Below are positions 10,314-20,779 of a stretch of 64,000 nucleotides of DNA, one piece after another. The translations under genes and the position numbers were made by a program. The notes under the pieces were generated by a model. That model ran no database searches. It had not been told where the DNA came from and worked only from the letters and a program-made list of their open reading frames with translations. The stretch covers positions 7,979,912 through 8,043,911 of the forward strand of contig OY755196.1 in NCBI GenBank assembly GCA_963576735.1. The letters are read 5' to 3'. The number at the start of each line of letters is the position of its first letter. Positions within the stretch are counted from its first letter, which is position 1. This DNA is from Bedellia somnulentella (lineage: Eukaryota > Arthropoda > Insecta > Lepidoptera > Bedelliidae).

Positions 10314-10431
10314 TTGTCATTTTCTTATCGCAATAATATATACAGGCTATGTCAATATCGGGCTACAGCACACTCTTAATTATATAGTCGGTTACAATGA
10401 GATAGAAGTATACGATATTTTGGAAGTTTTG

Positions 10432-10512
10432 ACAACGTCCGTGGCTGAGTGGATACGTGACTAGCTTCTCGGCCTGGAGGTTGCGGGTTCGATTCTCGCT
10501 AAGAGCAACAGC
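10432..10512 (+). repeat. SINE-3 head (tRNA-like)
   Basis: CCGTGGCTGAGTGGAT as A box and GGTTCGATTCTC as B box, 80-90% alike by eye to the copy at 1049-1133, including the preceding TTTGACRAC context. This establishes it as a repeat family and not a single tRNA gene. Confidence 0.6.
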
Positions 10513-10572
10513 AACAGTCTTGCATGTAATTTATGTGTATTATGTAGTATTCAATATATTATAGAGTTAGTG

Positions 10573-10822
10573 CTGTGTAGTGTCGGCTTAGAATAACACT
10601 ACCCCATTTCGTAAGGTGGGTGTACGTAAGAGGCGGTGTTAAGGGCTTTTAAGGAATAATTGGGCAATGCGGTTGGAGACCCATCACCAACATCCTTTAT
10701 TCTACCATCTTTTCCCCACGCAACTTCCAAAAGTGGCTGAGGAATTTCTGATTCCTTAGCTCTGGCTACCCCTTCAAGGGATTCATAGCCGTGAGTATAT
10801 GTATGTATGTATGTATGTAACC
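10573..10822 (+). repeat. SINE-2 copy, full length
   Basis: Forward copy from TGTGTAGTGTCGGCTTAGAA to a five-fold ATGT tail (10800-10820). The tail block reads TCTGGCTACCCCTTCAAGGG then CCGTGAGTATATG, which aligns with the RTE LINE 3' end. A rearranged SINE-1 starts immediately at the end of its tail. Confidence 0.88.
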
Positions 10823-11032
10823 ACCATATGTTATTAAAAAAGAAAAATTGGTGTACCCCCGACCCCAGATTTGAACCATCATCATCTGCGCAATAAGCGG
10901 TGCTCTACCCACTGAGCTATCACGATTGCGTTGAATTGAATAATGTGGTTAATTTATCATAAATGTAAACGGTGAGGGAAACATCGTGGGGAAACCCAAA
11001 TAGTTGAGTTGTACTTAGTCATGTGACAATCG
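10819..11032 (+). repeat. SINE-1 copy with inverted 5' part
   Basis: The first ~110 bases (10819-10928) are the reverse complement of the SINE-1 head, from the TGTGGTTA region back to the ACCGTGAT start. A ~15-base filler follows, and then from ~10942 the body continues in forward orientation, starting again at TGTGGTTAATTTATC. Head and body are thus inverted relative to each other with both breakpoints at the same internal site. This is the layout expected from twin priming during target-primed reverse transcription. Confidence 0.8.
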
Positions 11033-11690
11033 TACCTAACTTACTTATTAAACGTACAAACTTATTTATTCATAACCAACCACCTCTGAAAGGCGACTAA
11101 GTGACTAAGTGAGCAAAACTTGGCACATAATAAGGCAAACTCGATCATATTGTCATCAGAAGATCGTTTCTCTTAATAGCACTTCACGAAAGAGGCTAAC
11201 AATTACTGAAGAGTTTTCGATCTTTTTGACTTACATTGAGTGTTCGTTGAATCGGTGTTGGGAACTTAATATTTTAATTATTTTATTATTTTTGAGGATA
11301 ATTTTTATTTGAATAGAAAAAGTGAGATTTGTGGAAGATGCGATGTGAAAGAAAAAAGAAACCGACTTCATAATCTATTAAAAAATACAGCCATTTGACC
11401 CAAAACGATTTTTTCGTACAAAATTCGATAAACAACAGAGTTTTTCGCGTATCCATTTTAAATACTATTGTTATATTTTTCTTTTTTTACTCCCAAACTC
11501 CATTAAAATACATAGCACCTTGGATGTATCCAAACAAAAAGGAGAACTACTTTATAAATCGATTGATAATAGGCATGATGACAAATTTTGAGAAACTATT
11601 CTATAATATTTGGAAATATATATTAATTACAATAAACATAATATTTCTGCGGAAAATTTAGGTTTAGTACTTAAAAAATATTTTTTGATT
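11033..11690. other. Intergenic, no gene recognised
   Basis: AT-rich. Two open frames (11109-11312 and 11395-11661) are low in complexity and show no family motif. Both look incidental. Confidence 0.4.
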
Positions 11691-11769
11691 CATAAATTTA
11701 AAATTTGCACCAAAACGCGTCAAAGTGTCATGGCGTCGCTTGCTTACGTCACTTAAGAGAACAAGGAAC

Positions 11770-12533
11770 AGTGTGACCATTCGTGGCAGATTTCTGCCAT
11801 TTTGGCAGATTTGGACCCAAAATTTAAGCCCATAATAAAATGACAATATCCATGTATCAACAGATCAAGCGGGAAATCTCCGTGTAATCTGGGCTGGGTA
11901 TCAACAAAGACGTAGGAACAAAGGTTGCCAGATTTGGAATAAATTTTCTAGTAAACCGTGATAGCCCAGTGGGTAGAAAACTCGGTTATCGTGCAAACGA
12001 CTAGTGTTCAAATCCTGGGTCGGCCCTACACCAATTTGTCTTCTCTAAAGACATATGTGTGGTTAATTTATCATGGTTGTTAACGGTGGGGGAAAACATC
12101 GTGAGGAAACCCACATGGCTGAGTTGTAATTAGTCATGTGACAGTGTGTTTGTACAAAACGGCGATAGGCCTGCCCCCTATCACGTGAGTACACTGTCCA
12201 TGCAAAACGTGGGTATTCTGAACACCAGGTGACAAAGTCACGTTGTGGATTGCCGTATTTAGTGTACCTCTGCCAACCCCTTCGGGGATATTCGGCGTGA
12301 ACGTTTATGTTATTATGTTATGTTTCTAGTAAATATTTTCTAATTACCGTACTTAAATTATTTATTGTTCATTTTCATGCAATTTTATTTAAAATTAGCA
12401 TGATTTTATTAAAACCTTTGATATCTGCCACATTTTGAAATCGTCAGCATTATATGCTACAGCTTAAATTTTGGGTCCAAATCTGCCAAAATGGCAGAAA
12501 TCTGCCACAAATGGTCACACTGACTCTAACGTG
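11770..12533. mobile_element. Foldback/MITE-like inverted repeat interrupted by SINE-1
   Basis: About 61 bases at 11770-11830 (CAGTGTGACCATTCGTGGCA...) recur as reverse complement at 12473-12533. A weaker inverted match extends outward on both sides (both contain a TACGTCAC/GTGACGT block). Without the SINE the unit would be about 400 bases. No coding capacity. A terminal-inverted-repeat DNA element is likely, superfamily unknown. Confidence 0.7.
11956..12322 (+). repeat. SINE-1 copy, full length, 11-bp target duplication
   Basis: Full element from CCGTGATAGCCCAGTGGGTA (A box) through GTTCAAATCCTGGGT (B box), a body with a GCCTGCCCCCTATCACGTGA block, to the tail CAACCCCTTCGGGGATATTC and (TTATG)n. 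Flanked by TTTCTAGTAAA at 11945-11955 and 12323-12333, a direct target-site duplication that proves retrotransposition. It lies inside an older inverted-repeat element. The tail aligns with those of SINE-2 and the RTE LINE. Confidence 0.93.
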
Positions 12534-12797
12534 ACGTCATGCGCTCTGATTGGCGTTCAACATTTCATGGCGGATTGCCGTATTTAGCGATTTTATTTTA
12601 TCGATTGTAATATTCATCTTGCTTTTAATTATGAAAAGAATCAGAGTTTTAGAATTAGGAATTTTGTAATAATATACACACAAATAATTTCAATGAAATT
12701 TACTTGTTGTCATCATGCCTATTGACGGAGTAATCGCGTAACATACAAACAAAAAAAACAAACAGTCGAAATGAAAACCTTCTTTTTTGAAGTTGAA

Positions 12798-13004
12798 ACC
12801 GTGATAGCTCAGTGGGTGGTACAACGCCTATCGTGTAGACGATTAGGGTTCAAATTCTAATTTGTCTTTTCTAAAGACATATGTTTTATTGACAGATTCA
12901 CTGATCATAATTGAAATCGGTAAAATTATCGTGTAGAAACCCACGTGACTGAGTATTAATTACGTTTGAATGTAATAGTCTATTCATATATAGCAATGAT
13001 AGGC
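12798..13004 (+). repeat. SINE-1 copy, truncated at a BEL LTR
   Basis: The head is AACCGTGATAGCTCAGTGGG with a shortened B-box region. The body becomes diverged and stops at ...ATGATAGGC, exactly where the LTR-like TGTGTAGCC begins, so the BEL element at 13005 probably inserted into this SINE. Confidence 0.7.
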
Positions 13005-13461
13005 TGTGTAGCCGCGAGTGACTTATTTAAACTTTAAACACTTACCAGGCACGTGGCTGGCAGGGGTGGCGTTCGAACTCTCGAGAGTTTATTGATGAAT
13101 CACAGCGCAGGCTTACACTTTTCACCATAGGTCCATAGATAAATGTGGTTCAGTCCTTTTTTATCACTTTGTTCGGGAAATAGACTTGATTCGGAATTTA
13201 TTTGGTAACTTTTATACGAACGTGTGCACTCACATCGGCGTGTTGAGAAAGAGAGACTAACTTGCGGAAACGGATGTAGTTGTAAGACGTCAGACGTCAA
13301 TGTTGCCAGTTTCCTGCATCAACGAGGTAGTGTTAGAGAAAATAAGCCACATGAAATAAGTCTATTTCTAACGTGAATTAAAAAGTATGTAAAATATGTT
13401 TTGTTGTCTTGTGCACACCTAATAAAGAAAATTATAAACTAATTTGTTCCAGTACGGAACA
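13005..13461 (-). repeat. Predicted 3' LTR of the BEL/Pao element
   Basis: On the minus strand it runs from TGTTCCGTACTGGAACA (itself palindromic) to GGCTACACA, the TGT...ACA form of BEL LTRs. Inside are a TATA-like CGTATAAAAGTT (about 13207-13218) and polyadenylation motif AATAAA near 13090. It lies ~95 bases past the pol stop, and AAGGTGAGCGGG just before it could serve as polypurine tract. Boundaries are inferred because no second LTR copy is in the window. Confidence 0.6.
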
Positions 13462-13555
13462 TAAACCCGCTCACCTTAAAAGTATATAACTTTTAACAAA
13501 ATAAAAGAAAATATAACCTAACCTATGACTATGATTGAAATATGTATAAAGTACT

Positions 13556-16137
13556 CTATTCAATAGGTAGCGGACACAGTTTAACCACTGGCCGCTTAAA
13601 AAATTTGTTGTTCATTTTGAGCGTAACCACACGGGTGACGTTGTCAGTCCCGGGATGGAGCGCGTGCACGCGAGCCAGCTTCCACTGCAACGGCGGCAGG
13701 TGGTCGTCGCGTACAATAACAACAGTGCCTTCACTAATAGGAGGGCCTCGGTCTTGAAGCCACTTTTGACTTTATTGAATTTCATGAAGATATTCCCTAC
13801 TCCATCGCTTCCAGAAATGTTGGACGGATTGCTGAACCCATCGCCAGCGCGTAAGTCTGTTAGGGTTAACGTCTAGCAAGGAAACGTCGGGTAGGGCCGT
13901 AAGCGGTTCACCTATCAAGAAATGAGAGGGTGTGAGGGGAAGCGGATCTGATGCTGACGAACTCATCACGGACAGAGGACGCGAATTAAGAACCGCTTCG
14001 ATTTGACACAGAAGTGTGTGCATTTCACCGTACGTTTGGGTACGAGTTCCAACTACTCTACGTAAGTGGTGCTTAAAACTTTTCACCCCCGCTTCAAAAA
14101 GGCCCCCGAAATGGCTTGCATTGCTTGGTTGGAAATGCCAAGTTATACACTGTTGAAGAGTTTCCTTTTGTAAATTTCTTTGAACTGAATCATTACCTAA
14201 AAAGGCATAAAGCTCTTTCAAGTATTTGTCACAACCCACAAAGTTTGTACTACAGTCGGAAAATATATCGGTACATAATCCACGACGGGAAGTAAAACGT
14301 CGTAACGCAGCAAGAAAACCTTCAGTGGAAAGCTCGGAAACGATTTCGAGATGAATAGCTTTGACACTCATGCAAACAAATACTGAAACGTAACATTTTA
14401 TAACTTTGGCATTACGCACCTTATTGGCGCGAACAAAGAAAGGGCCGGCATAATCTACAGCTGTTTTAATAAATGGTCGCGCGGGCCGCAGACGAGTAGC
14501 GGGGAGAGGTCCCATGCGCGGTTGCACTGGTGTCGGACGCGCGCTGAAGCAACGAACGCAGCGATGTATACGTTGCCGCACGATATCGCGACACGAGATT
14601 ATCCAGTACTTTTGCGAGAGCAGGTACTGAACGGTCTGAGGTCCGGCATGTAGATAACACACATGAGCATCATCTATGATTAGGTTAGTTAATGTATGTT
14701 TCTTTGGTAAAATCATTTGATGTTTACTATCATAAGATAAGAGTGACTTATGAATCCTACCACCGACTCGTAACAAACCGTCACTATGAAGAAATGGTGT
14801 AATACGCCTTAATGATTGAGAAGGCAAATTCCCTTTTGAAATCTTATTTATATCTTCGGTAAAAACCGATTGTTGCACTAAAAGAACGAGTTTTTTTAAG
14901 GATTCATTATATTCTGAGACCATTATATAATCTGAGTGGTGGTTAGTTAAATGTTTGCATTTTTTGTAGAAACGAATTATCCAAGCGGTGATTCGTACTA
15001 GTTTACCTAGCGAAGAATAACGCTGTATAATCTCAATATCTGTATTAATCGTCGTAGACGCGTTTAATGAAACAATACGCTTCTCTTCATTGGTATCAAA
15101 TTGTTCATTGAAAGACGGCCATGCATGAGAAGGTCGTTGTAACCAAGCTGGGCCGTGATACCACAGGGGGTGGGCGCGTAGCGCGTGGGGCAGTGCACCG
15201 CGCGAGGCCACGTCCGCGGGGTTGTCAGCAGAACGGACATGGCGCCAACGCGATGCGGGCACAACAGACAAGATATCACTGGTGCGGTTGGAGACGAAGG
15301 TCTTCCAAGTATGAGGTGGTTGGTGTAACCAAGCTAGCACGATCGACGCATCAGACCATGCATACACGTTATCCATATCGACCCGATTGCCGTAGATTGA
15401 AAGGACTTTGTCTATTAATTGTTAAGCGCTACTTGTTAAGCGAAGATAAACACAACCGGCATACGCGGTTTCACTCGCGTCAGCAAATCCATGCACCTGT
15501 ACGGTACAAGTATTATCTAAAATGTGACGCGGAAAAGAAATACCTTTTATTATAGGTAGCTCTTGAATAAAAAGTCTCCATGAATTAATAATATCAATAG
15601 GTGGGGTTTCGTCCCAACCAATATTAGCTACCCACAGTAATTGAATTAAATGTTTTGCGTATAAGGTCAGAGGTGACAAAAATCCTAGCGGATCGTAAAT
15701 CCTAGCTATTTCAGAAAGGATTGCCCGTTTAGTGCATTTTTCAGAATTGACCTGAACATTAAACTTAAAACAATCAGTTTGCGGATCCCAATGTAACCCT
15801 AGGACTTTAGTGTGTGTATCCTTCTCGAGGTGTGCAACGGAGACGGTTTCCTGCCGCCCACCATGAGGAGAGGACGACTCAACCGCGGCAAGTATCGCCG
15901 GCGAGTTGCTGTGCCACTTTCTTAATTCAAACCCAGCCGAAGAGCAAATACCAATAAGCTCACGCTGTAACGCTAGGGCATCGGACTCGGAATTGGCCCC
16001 CGCAACCACGTCATCTACAAATATAGATTCCAAGAGTACAGGTGCAGCCAACGGGAACCGGTGACCTTCATCATGAGCTAACTGTTGAATAGCGCAGAGC
16101 GAGGAACGGGGACGAGCTAACTCCGAAGGTGACTGTA
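13556..16137 (-). pseudogene. pol: BEL/Pao pol, C-terminal part: RT, RNase H, integrase
   Basis: Polyprotein of an LTR retrotransposon that copies and integrates element DNA. In order on the minus strand: the end of the RT with FVDDVVAGA (catalytic DD), BEL-specific GLHWDPQTD and YDPLGFLSPLTL motifs, RNase H (HGFADASETAYAG), integrase zinc region (HRCVRCFSARP) and a DDE core with TAVDYAGP, FSDCSTNFVG (usually SDNGTNF) and FEAGVKSFKHH, then a C-terminal segment ending at 13556. The frame is broken: a TAA after YLHEIQ at ~13772 where the alignment continues in frame, a break near 15380-15420, and a 2-base loss near 16097 within TVTFGVSSSPFLALR/AIQQLAHDEG. Its N-terminal half lies at 24246-25235 beyond a nested insertion. 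Confidence 0.92.
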
Positions 16138-16160
16138 AAATAATAATAATAATAATAATA

Positions 16161-19100
16161 TGGCGTAGGGATGTGACGACCCCACCGCCCATTGTTGGAA
16201 TGGCATGATGACATGTTTACCAGCTTGCCATTCCAGCAATGCAAATAGTCAGCGCTTGAGTTGGTAGGTGTTGACCGTGTCTACAAACTGGTCTCAGCGC
16301 AAAAAAGAGTAATAACGGTCTCCCCGGGGCAAGTGAGCGAAACCCCGGGTGAATCTTCGCTCATCGTAAAATGCAAGACGATATAAACGATGAGCGCATA
16401 GGGCCGCTCCCCAGGGGCTAGCGCTGGGGCGCGTCTGGAGCTGGGGCTGGACGTGGCAGCATGCGGTCCCCCAGCCGCCGCGGAAAGCGATTGGGGAACA
16501 GTCTCCCTGGATTTGGATATGGTGAGGAGCGCACTCGAAGAGACGATCCTGGAATATCGCCAAGTGCCTCTCGAAAGGAGGCCAAGGCTGCCCCGAGTTC
16601 CTCTCAGCATCAAGGTTCGGGATGTCGTTGAGGCCGTCAATAACATGCTGCCCTCATTTTTAGAGAGCAGCATGGACCTTTGGGATACGGATTCAATTCT
16701 CTTTGGCGCCGCAATGACAGTTTGTCAATTTGTCGGCGTCAGGATGCCGCCAACAAGAGCTGGTGGCTCCCGCCAGGCTGGCAGTACTAGTCCCAGGACT
16801 AGAACTAGACCAGCCTGGATGAGGCGGATTGAAGGCCGTATCACAAGGGCCAGGGTCCTCATCGGCAAACTGACCAGCTTCAGATCAGGCAACAATAGGC
16901 CGAGGGTGGTGCGCTTCGTCAGGGAGGCATTCCCTGGTGAGAATGTCTTTGACAACTCACCGGAGTTTGCCTGTAGACTGGTGGAGCGCATCGATGATCT
17001 GAAGCAGAAGATCGCTGCTTGGGGTAAGCGAATTAGGCGATATTCTGAAAGGGTAAAGAGGTACCAACAGAATCGTCTCTTCATGAGTGACCAGAAGAAG
17101 TTCTACAGAACTTTGGAGCGTCCCGACGTGGTTACGACAGGTCAGCGACCGGAAAAAGCCGATGTAGTAGCCTTTTGGCGTGGGCTTTGGTCGCTGCCTG
17201 TTGATCACGAAGAGGGCCGATGGTTCGAGGCGGTCGAGGGAGCGTGCGAGCCCATAGCGCCCATGAACCCCGTCAACATATCCGAGGAGGATGTGGTGGC
17301 TGCGATCCGTAAGGCTCCGAACTGGAAAAGTCCGGGGCCGGACGGATTGCACCATTACTGGTTGAAGGGGTTCACGCGCTGTCACGCTACTCTCGCCCGT
17401 CAGTTCCAAAGCGCCCTCGAGAGTGGGACGCTCCCGAACTTCTTAACTACTGGGGTCACTCATTTAGCTCCAAAGAGCGATGCTACCGCGGATCCATCAC
17501 AATACCGCCCCATTACTTGTCTTTGTACAATTTACAAGACCTTGACATCCGTTCTGAGCTCCAAGATTACTCAACACATTGTTGATAACAATGTGATATC
17601 TGGAGCTCAGAACGGATGTAGGGGCGGTAGTCGCGGTAGCAAGGAGCTGCTCCTCATCGACGCGGTCGTAGGCCAACTGGTCAAACGCAACCGTCGGAAC
17701 TTCTCCGCTGGCTGGATAGACTACAGGAAGGCGTTCGATTCGGTACCTCATACATGGCTCATGAGGGTCCTCGAGCTGTACAAAATTGATAGTGCAGTTC
17801 GACACTTCCTCGGGCAATGTATGGGGTGCTGGAGAACGATCCTGAGTTTAGACGGTCAGCGGATGACGGACGCGGATGACCAAATTGATATAAGGCGAGG
17901 GATTTTCCAGGGCGATTGCCTGAGTCCAGTTTGGTTTTGTTTGGCCCTGAATCCTCTAAGTACACTCTTGGAGAATTCAGGGACAGGCTTTCAGTTTCGG
18001 AGAGGCGGACCACGCTTGCCTCATCTCCTTTACATGGATGACCTGAAGCTTTACGCCCCTACGGCTGAAAGATTGGCGGAGCTACTGACGATCACTAACG
18101 ATTTCAGTGGTTCCGTCAAGATGGAGCTCGGGGTCGATAAGTGTGCGGTCATTCATGTCGAGAAGGGGCATGTCGTGCACTCTGATGGTGTCGATGTCGG
18201 CACCAATCATTTGAGGGCACTCTCCGAGGCTGAAACATACCGGTATCTGGGCATGTCACAAACCATCGGTGTGAAGGTGGCAGACGTGAAACAGGGTGTT
18301 TGCGAGGAGTTTTATGAACGCCTGAAAAGTGTGCTTAATAGCTACTTGTCAGGCGTTAATAAGATCCGAGCCATTAACTCCTGGGTCATGCCTGTACTGA
18401 TGTACACGTTTGGCGTGCTCAGATGGACTCAGTCCGAACTAGACGCTCTGGACAGACGAGTCCGCACGACGATGACCTCTCATCGAATGCATCATCCGCG
18501 ATCGTCGGTTATGAGATTGTATATCCCGCGGAAGTGTGGTGGTCGAGGCCTCTTGAGTGCCAAAACCATGCACAACCGCGAGGTATGCAACCTCAGAAAC
18601 TATTTTTTGACGATGACGGATGATAGTATTCGGGGAGAGGTGGTCGCTAGTGATAAAGGACTGACTCCCTTATCGTTGGCCTCACAGGATTGGCGAACCC
18701 CGGAGGTACTTAGCACCTCTGATCGGGAGTCCGTATGGAAAGAGAAGGAGCTGCACGGGAGGTTTTACAAGGTACTTCACGAACCTTTCGTGGACCGTAA
18801 AGCCTCCCTGCATTGGCTGCGTTTCGGGGACCTCTTTGGGGAAACCGAAGGTTTTGTCTGTGCAATACAAGACCAGGTTATCGAGACGCGGAACTATCGG
18901 AAATACATCCTAAAGGACGGTACCACAGACATCTGTCGAGCATGTGGCCGTCCCGGAGAGTCACTTAGGCATGTTATTTCCGGTTGTTCGGCTCTTGCTA
19001 ACACTGAGTACTTGCACAGACACAACCAAGCAGCCAAAATCCTGCATCAGGAGCTCGCTCTGAAATACGGACTCTTGCAACAGAGGCTGCCGTATTACAA

Positions 19101-19635
19101 GTATCTGCCGGAGCCAATCCTACAAAACGACCGTGCCAAAATCTATTGGGACCGATCCGTTATCACGGACAGGACTATTCTAGCGAATAAGCCTGATATC
19201 GTGGTATGGGATCGGTCGCAGTCGAGGGTATTTCTAGTGGATGTCACTATCCCTCATGACGAGGGTCTCGTGAAAGCCGACACCGAGAAGCGTCGGAAAT
19301 ATCTCGATCTGGCTCACGAGATCACCGACATGTGGGGTGTGACTTCGACAGAAATAATCCCAATTGTTTTGTCCGCGAACGGGTTAATTCCAACCAGTCT
19401 CGCGACCAACTTGAGGCGGTTGGATTTCTGTGGCGTGTCGGTTCCAGCACAGATGCAGAAAGCGGTGCTGCTCGATACGGCTCGGATCGTCCGTCGGTTC
19501 TTGAACTTGACTCCCTGACCCCGACCGACTGTGCTCTTGTCGGGGAGTACCGCCTCTCCCATTTAAAATTCTAATTTTCTGTTTCGGCCATGGGAGAGGC
19601 GAGAAACTAAAGAATGTTCCCAAAATAATAATAAA
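16161..19635 (+). mobile_element. R4/Dong-clade LINE inserted in a TAA repeat
   Basis: Runs from TGGCGTAGGGATGTGACG, directly after (TAA)n at 16139-16160, to GTTCCCAAAATAATAATAAA at 19617-19635. Known Dong elements insert into TAA repeats, and both flanks here are TAA repeats. The 5' leader (16161-16401) contains stops; the 3' UTR is about 115 bases. A 5'-truncated relative of the last ~48 bases sits in another (TAA)n at 52799-52848. Confidence 0.9.
16453..19518 (+). CDS. Dong-like retrotransposon protein: RT plus restriction-like endonuclease
   Basis: A single ~1000-residue ORF. The N-terminal ~250 residues are basic with no zinc finger that I can see. The RT has SPGPDGLHHYWL, PSQYRPITCL, WIDYRKAFDSVPH (palm A) and LLYMDDLKLYA (catalytic DD). 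Near the C-terminus a CX2CX8HX4C knuckle (CRACGRPGESLRHVISGC) precedes a restriction-like endonuclease with KPDIVVWD and FLVDVTIPHD, the arrangement of R2/R4-type site-specific LINEs. The frame is open from 16402 after a TAG at 16399. The listed start is a GTG; the first in-frame ATG is at 16519, so the true start is unsettled. No stop or frameshift is visible across the domains. High CpG content contrasts with the AT-rich host LINE. Confidence 0.93.
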   Translation: MAACGPPAAAESDWGTVSLDLDMVRSALEETILEYRQVPLERRPRLPRVPLSIKVRDVVEAVNNMLPSFLESSMDLWDTDSILFGAAMTVCQFVGVRMPPTRAGGSRQAGSTSPRTRTRPAWMRRIEGRITRARVLIGKLTSFRSGNNRPRVVRFVREAFPGENVFDNSPEFACRLVERIDDLKQKIAAWGKRIRRYSERVKRYQQNRLFMSDQKKFYRTLERPDVVTTGQRPEKADVVAFWRGLWSLPVDHEEGRWFEAVEGACEPIAPMNPVNISEEDVVAAIRKAPNWKSPGPDGLHHYWLKGFTRCHATLARQFQSALESGTLPNFLTTGVTHLAPKSDATADPSQYRPITCLCTIYKTLTSVLSSKITQHIVDNNVISGAQNGCRGGSRGSKELLLIDAVVGQLVKRNRRNFSAGWIDYRKAFDSVPHTWLMRVLELYKIDSAVRHFLGQCMGCWRTILSLDGQRMTDADDQIDIRRGIFQGDCLSPVWFCLALNPLSTLLENSGTGFQFRRGGPRLPHLLYMDDLKLYAPTAERLAELLTITNDFSGSVKMELGVDKCAVIHVEKGHVVHSDGVDVGTNHLRALSEAETYRYLGMSQTIGVKVADVKQGVCEEFYERLKSVLNSYLSGVNKIRAINSWVMPVLMYTFGVLRWTQSELDALDRRVRTTMTSHRMHHPRSSVMRLYIPRKCGGRGLLSAKTMHNREVCNLRNYFLTMTDDSIRGEVVASDKGLTPLSLASQDWRTPEVLSTSDRESVWKEKELHGRFYKVLHEPFVDRKASLHWLRFGDLFGETEGFVCAIQDQVIETRNYRKYILKDGTTDICRACGRPGESLRHVISGCSALANTEYLHRHNQAAKILHQELALKYGLLQQRLPYYKYLPEPILQNDRAKIYWDRSVITDRTILANKPDIVVWDRSQSRVFLVDVTIPHDEGLVKADTEKRRKYLDLAHEITDMWGVTSTEIIPIVLSANGLIPTSLATNLRRLDFCGVSVPAQMQKAVLLDTARIVRRFLNLTP

Positions 19636-19913
19636 GCCTTTATTTCCCAAATTTATAAAGATTTATAACATTGACAATATTAAATTAGTGTAACAATTAA
19701 TGACAAAATTTAACTTACATCTATGTTTAGATTGTTATACAAGATTATATTTAAGGTAGGTTTTATTCATGCTATTTCTATTTTATTTTATTTTTTATTT
19801 TATTTATTTTTATTAATTGTTATTGAATAGTTAGTACATACAAGATTAATTATTATAAATGAACCCACCAATCAATTAGCAAAGAATGTTACAATTGATA
19901 TAATTATACAATC
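19636..19913 (-). other. 3' UTR of the RTE-like LINE
   Basis: AT-rich, with a minus-strand AATAAAGGC close to the TTA-repeat tail. It lies between the end of the ORF2 remnant and the Dong-like insertion, and is best explained as the 3' untranslated region of the minus-oriented LINE. Confidence 0.6.
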
Positions 19914-20779
19914 CTATGTTTGGGACGTCCATTGTTGGACGTAGGCCTCCTCCATCCGTTTCCAGCAGTGTCTGTCAGCAGCGAGGCGCGTCCAAGCGCC
20001 GCCGGCCAGCTGCACGATGTCGTCCACCCAGCGCCGCCGCGGTCGGCCCCGCCGCCTCCTCGCGTCTCGCACCTGCCAGTGCAGCACCCTCTCGCTCCAG
20101 CGCCCATCGCTAGCACGTGTCACGTGACCTGCCCATCTCCATTTAAGACTGCACGCCATCTCTACAACGTCGATAAGCTTTGTTTTTTGCCTTAATTCTG
20201 TGGTTCTAACTCTGTCGCTTAGCTTCAACCCCAACATGCTCCTTTCCGTTGACCGTTGAAAAACTTGTAGCTTATTAGTTATCGTCTTTGTGAGAGGCCA
20301 AGTTTGGCATCCGTAAAGTAGAGTAGGCAGGACTATTGTATCGTAAGCTTTCTTTTTTAATTTAAGTGGTATACGTGATTTGAATATATCTTTCAATGAC
20401 CAATATTTGTTCCACGCCCTAGCTATTCTTCTTTCAACCTCTTTTAGTGCCCAGTTTGTCATTGTGATCTTTTGCCCGAGGTATATATACTCGTTCACAT
20501 ATTTAATTTCTTTACCTTGAACAACTGTTTCTATGTGTTCACCATTTGTTAGTATACAGGTTTTTTCTGGGTTCATCTGAAGTCCGCATTCTCTACTCTT
20601 TTCATCAAGGGTGTGAAGCATAAACCTGTAGATCGTTATGGTTTTCGCTTAGTAGAACGATATCATCAGCAAATCTTAAATTATTTAGTCTTTCTCCATT
20701 GATATTTAAGCCGATAGAGTCCCATTCGAGTTTTCTAAAGATATGCTCTAGTAAGGCCGTAAAAAGTTTGTGGTAGCAT
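19914..20779 (-). pseudogene. RTE-like LINE ORF2, 3' part, frameshifted
   Basis: On the minus strand it resumes ORF2 at FTALLEHIFR, which duplicates the end of the inverted 5' segment, and carries NLRFADDIVLLSE (the catalytic FADD). One extra base near 20622 then shifts the frame. The rest is open: MLHTLDEKSRECGLQ, LLYGCQTWPLTK, KWRWAGHVTR, RGRPRRRWVDDI and a QQWTSQT end. The final ~70 residues are unusually GC-rich. The GH..R and GRP..RW.DD signatures are those of RTE-like elements. Together with 22058-24245 it would make a complete RT split by inversion. Confidence 0.88.

Noticed and set aside
13020..13050. Splice donor GTAAGT on the minus strand after ...CACGTGCCTG
   Set aside because: It lies inside the predicted BEL LTR, with no matching exon or acceptor.
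15121..15555. 144-residue forward frame opposite BEL pol
   Set aside because: Antisense shadow of RNase H/integrase coding sequence.
16140..16192. MGGGVVTSLRHIIIIIII as the N-terminus of the BEL protein
   Set aside because: It is an artefact of reading the Dong leader and the TAA repeat in antisense. The true upstream BEL sequence is at 24246.
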